Below are positions 62,806 through 64,000 of a stretch of 64,000 nucleotides of DNA, piece by piece. The first letter of the stretch is position 1. The number at the start of each line of letters is the position of its first letter. Origin of the DNA: Cohnella endophytica (lineage in GTDB: Bacteria; Bacillota; Bacilli; Paenibacillales; Paenibacillaceae); contig NZ_RBZM01000009.1 of assembly GCF_003628305.1 (NCBI RefSeq), positions 186,001 through 250,000 of the forward strand. The letters are read 5' to 3'. Below the pieces are notes generated by a model. That model made no database searches and had not been told where the DNA came from. It saw only the letters and a list, made by a program, of their open reading frames with translations. The position numbers and the translations under genes are program-made.

Positions 62806-62862
62806 TTAATTCTTCGCTTCGAACAGCGGGCTTTTCCCGCCCATCTCAACAAACACTTTCAT
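62806..62862 (-). CDS. Possible 18-residue peptide
   Basis: Open frame ATG to TAA encoding MKVFVEMGGKSPLFEAKN. AGAGGG directly abuts the ATG; the GTG at codon three has better spacing from it, giving a 16-residue peptide. Not hydrophobic, so not a typical type I toxin. The strong terminator right after it is the main reason to take it seriously. No similarity is recognised; it may be a leader peptide, a small protein, or chance. Confidence 0.35.
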   Translation of the reverse strand: MKVFVEMGGKSPLFEAKN

Positions 62863-63001
62863 CCCTCTTTTGGAAAAATCATGAATGACAGCGTCGGAAT
62901 TTGTTGGTTTAACTCGAATTTAACATATTTGTGTCGAAAAAATCGAATTTCTGTGGTTAAATAAGTTATCTTCCAATTCTATCCGGGTAAGGAGAATGAC
63001 C

Positions 63002-64000
63002 ATGCAAATCCTATTAAAGCCCGCACTACTCGCGCTGAATTCACTTAAGTATGCTTACAAATTTATTCTCATCGGCGTTCTGATTTTAGGATCGTTATCC
63101 TTTCCGCTTTATTATCTCGTGACCGATTTAAATAAAGGGCAAGACTTGGCGAAACGAGAGAATACAGGGGTAGAATATAACCGCGGTTTGTTCTCCTTTA
63201 TGTCTGCCATAGACGAGCATCGCAAGCTCACTCTATCCAAGGGCCAGATGCAAGCTACCGAAGACAGAATCGATCAAACAATCGCTCAGATGGACGAGCT
63301 AGACCGCAAACTCGGAACGAGCCTTAAATCTTCCGAAGGCTGGAAGAAGCTGAAGCAGCATTGGACGGAAATCAAAACGACAAGCGCGGACTTCCTGCCT
63401 GCGCAGATCGTGAACGAGGAGAATTTCCTCATGGACGAAGCTACGGATCTCGCCGCTCATGTCGGGGACACGTCCAAGCTGATTATCGATCAAAATCTCG
63501 ATTCCCATTATTTAATCGAAGCGACGATCGACTCTCTCCCCCAGCTTCTCAAAAGTATCGGCAATATGCGGGATCAAGGAATACGCATGGGAGACAAGAA
63601 AGATTTGAGCCGCGATGAGTTGACGGATATTACCGGGAAAGCGGCGGCCATTAAATCCTCTACGGCCGACATCTCTTCGGGTTATGCGACGATTTCGGAG
63701 CAGAATCCGGATCTGAAACAAGAACTGGACCCCGCCTACCAGCAATTTTTCGAGTCGATGGACCGGTTTCAATTCGAATTGAACGAAAGATACATAACGT
63801 ACGGGACGGTTACAGGCACTTACGACCAATTGGCCGATTCCGCGCAAAAGGCTATTCAAGCCATTCTTGATCTTCATAAGGTCGACACCGATCAATTGTC
63901 TAGCCTTTTACAGCAGAGCCAGTCTCATTATCTTCGCGTCAAGTTGGAAGTCGGCTCGGCCGTATCCATACTTACGCTGCTCGTCTGTTACATGTTCATC
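63002..64000 (+). CDS. Membrane sensor, probably methyl-accepting chemotaxis type (3' end cut by window edge)
   Basis: First 333 residues of a longer protein. ATG 63002 follows AAGGAG by seven bases; the ATG at 62996 is too close to it. A membrane segment at residues 21-39 (FILIGVLILGSLSFPLYYLV) leads to a roughly 270-residue, mostly helical, charged extracellular domain rich in Asp, Gln and Lys, and a second membrane segment begins near residue 320 (SAVSILTLLVCYMF). This layout fits a four-helix-bundle sensor of a chemoreceptor; a histidine kinase or diguanylate cyclase cannot be excluded because the output domain lies beyond the edge. Confidence 0.75.
   Translation, partial: MQILLKPALLALNSLKYAYKFILIGVLILGSLSFPLYYLVTDLNKGQDLAKRENTGVEYNRGLFSFMSAIDEHRKLTLSKGQMQATEDRIDQTIAQMDELDRKLGTSLKSSEGWKKLKQHWTEIKTTSADFLPAQIVNEENFLMDEATDLAAHVGDTSKLIIDQNLDSHYLIEATIDSLPQLLKSIGNMRDQGIRMGDKKDLSRDELTDITGKAAAIKSSTADISSGYATISEQNPDLKQELDPAYQQFFESMDRFQFELNERYITYGTVTGTYDQLADSAQKAIQAILDLHKVDTDQLSSLLQQSQSHYLRVKLEVGSAVSILTLLVCYMFI

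Larger units (their letters stand above)
62556..63001. other. Intergenic region with GH27 promoter, cre site and a small transcription unit
   Basis: 446 bases. Next to the GH27 gene lie a cre site and -10 box (62600-62627). Further right, on the minus strand, an 18-codon open frame (62806-62862) is followed by a strong terminator (62748-62785). The last 130 bases, AT-rich, must hold the promoter of the rightward sensor gene, which was not resolved. Confidence 0.6.

Noticed and set aside
1-64000. tRNA, rRNA, insertion sequences, integrases or phage genes
   Set aside because: None was recognised on either strand; the region looks like stable chromosome with local module duplications.

Overview
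The window (64 kb, moderately GC-rich) looks like chromosome of a polysaccharide-degrading, endospore-lineage Firmicute of the Paenibacillaceae (Paenibacillus/Cohnella type). Reasons: strong AGGAGG-type ribosome sites, S-layer-homology (SLH) anchored surface proteins, CUT1 sugar transporters without their own ATPase, several YesM/YesN-type two-component systems, a YdjO-like zinc-ribbon protein and a class Ib nrdIEF operon. No rRNA, tRNA, phage or insertion sequence was seen.

Layout. 1-5.9 kb: a YesM-type kinase cut by the left edge, a GH63-like glucosidase, an AraC regulator and a Gfo/Idh/MocA dehydrogenase. 5.9-14 kb (minus strand): sugar ABC transporter (binding protein, two permeases), then a second binding protein translationally coupled to a sensor kinase and response regulator. 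14-29 kb: the most unusual part. Three very large secreted proteins carry four copies of a DUF4874/DUF4832-like catalytic module plus FN3 and carbohydrate-binding modules, next to a GH31 glycosidase and a LacI-type regulator. 29-38 kb: a 52-bp tandem array, YdjO-like protein, AraC regulator, GH30-GH3 glycosidase operon, CE7 acetyl esterase, a sugar isomerase and a dehydrogenase. 38-45.3 kb: Na+/H+ antiporter, CBS protein, SLH surface protein, DUF4362 lipoprotein, small secreted protein. 45.3-49.1 kb: nrdIEF behind a candidate NrdR promoter. 49.3-57.7 kb: second sugar transporter with its own kinase/regulator and a dehydrogenase. 57.9-62.6 kb: SLH-anchored GH27 protein with repeated X2 and carbohydrate-binding modules. 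The right edge cuts a membrane sensor, probably a chemoreceptor.

Main result. The 14-29 kb genes and the first ABC transporter appear to form one regulon. The CG-centred palindrome TTGCGCAA, usually continued as AAATATTTTC, occurs six times in intergenic DNA between 14.0 and 29.1 kb, with two more degenerate copies. At each of the five promoters one copy, exact or degenerate, lies at or just downstream of the inferred transcription start. The LacI-family gene at 26.4-27.4 kb is the obvious regulator, and it seems to start at a rare ATT codon. The likely scheme: secreted multi-modular enzymes cut an unidentified glycan, the transporter imports the oligosaccharides, the leaderless GH31 enzyme cuts them inside the cell, and the LacI protein represses the set until an intermediate accumulates. 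Candidate CcpA (cre) sites overlap two of these promoters.

Limits: all family calls come from reading motifs; no database search was run. Substrates are not determined.
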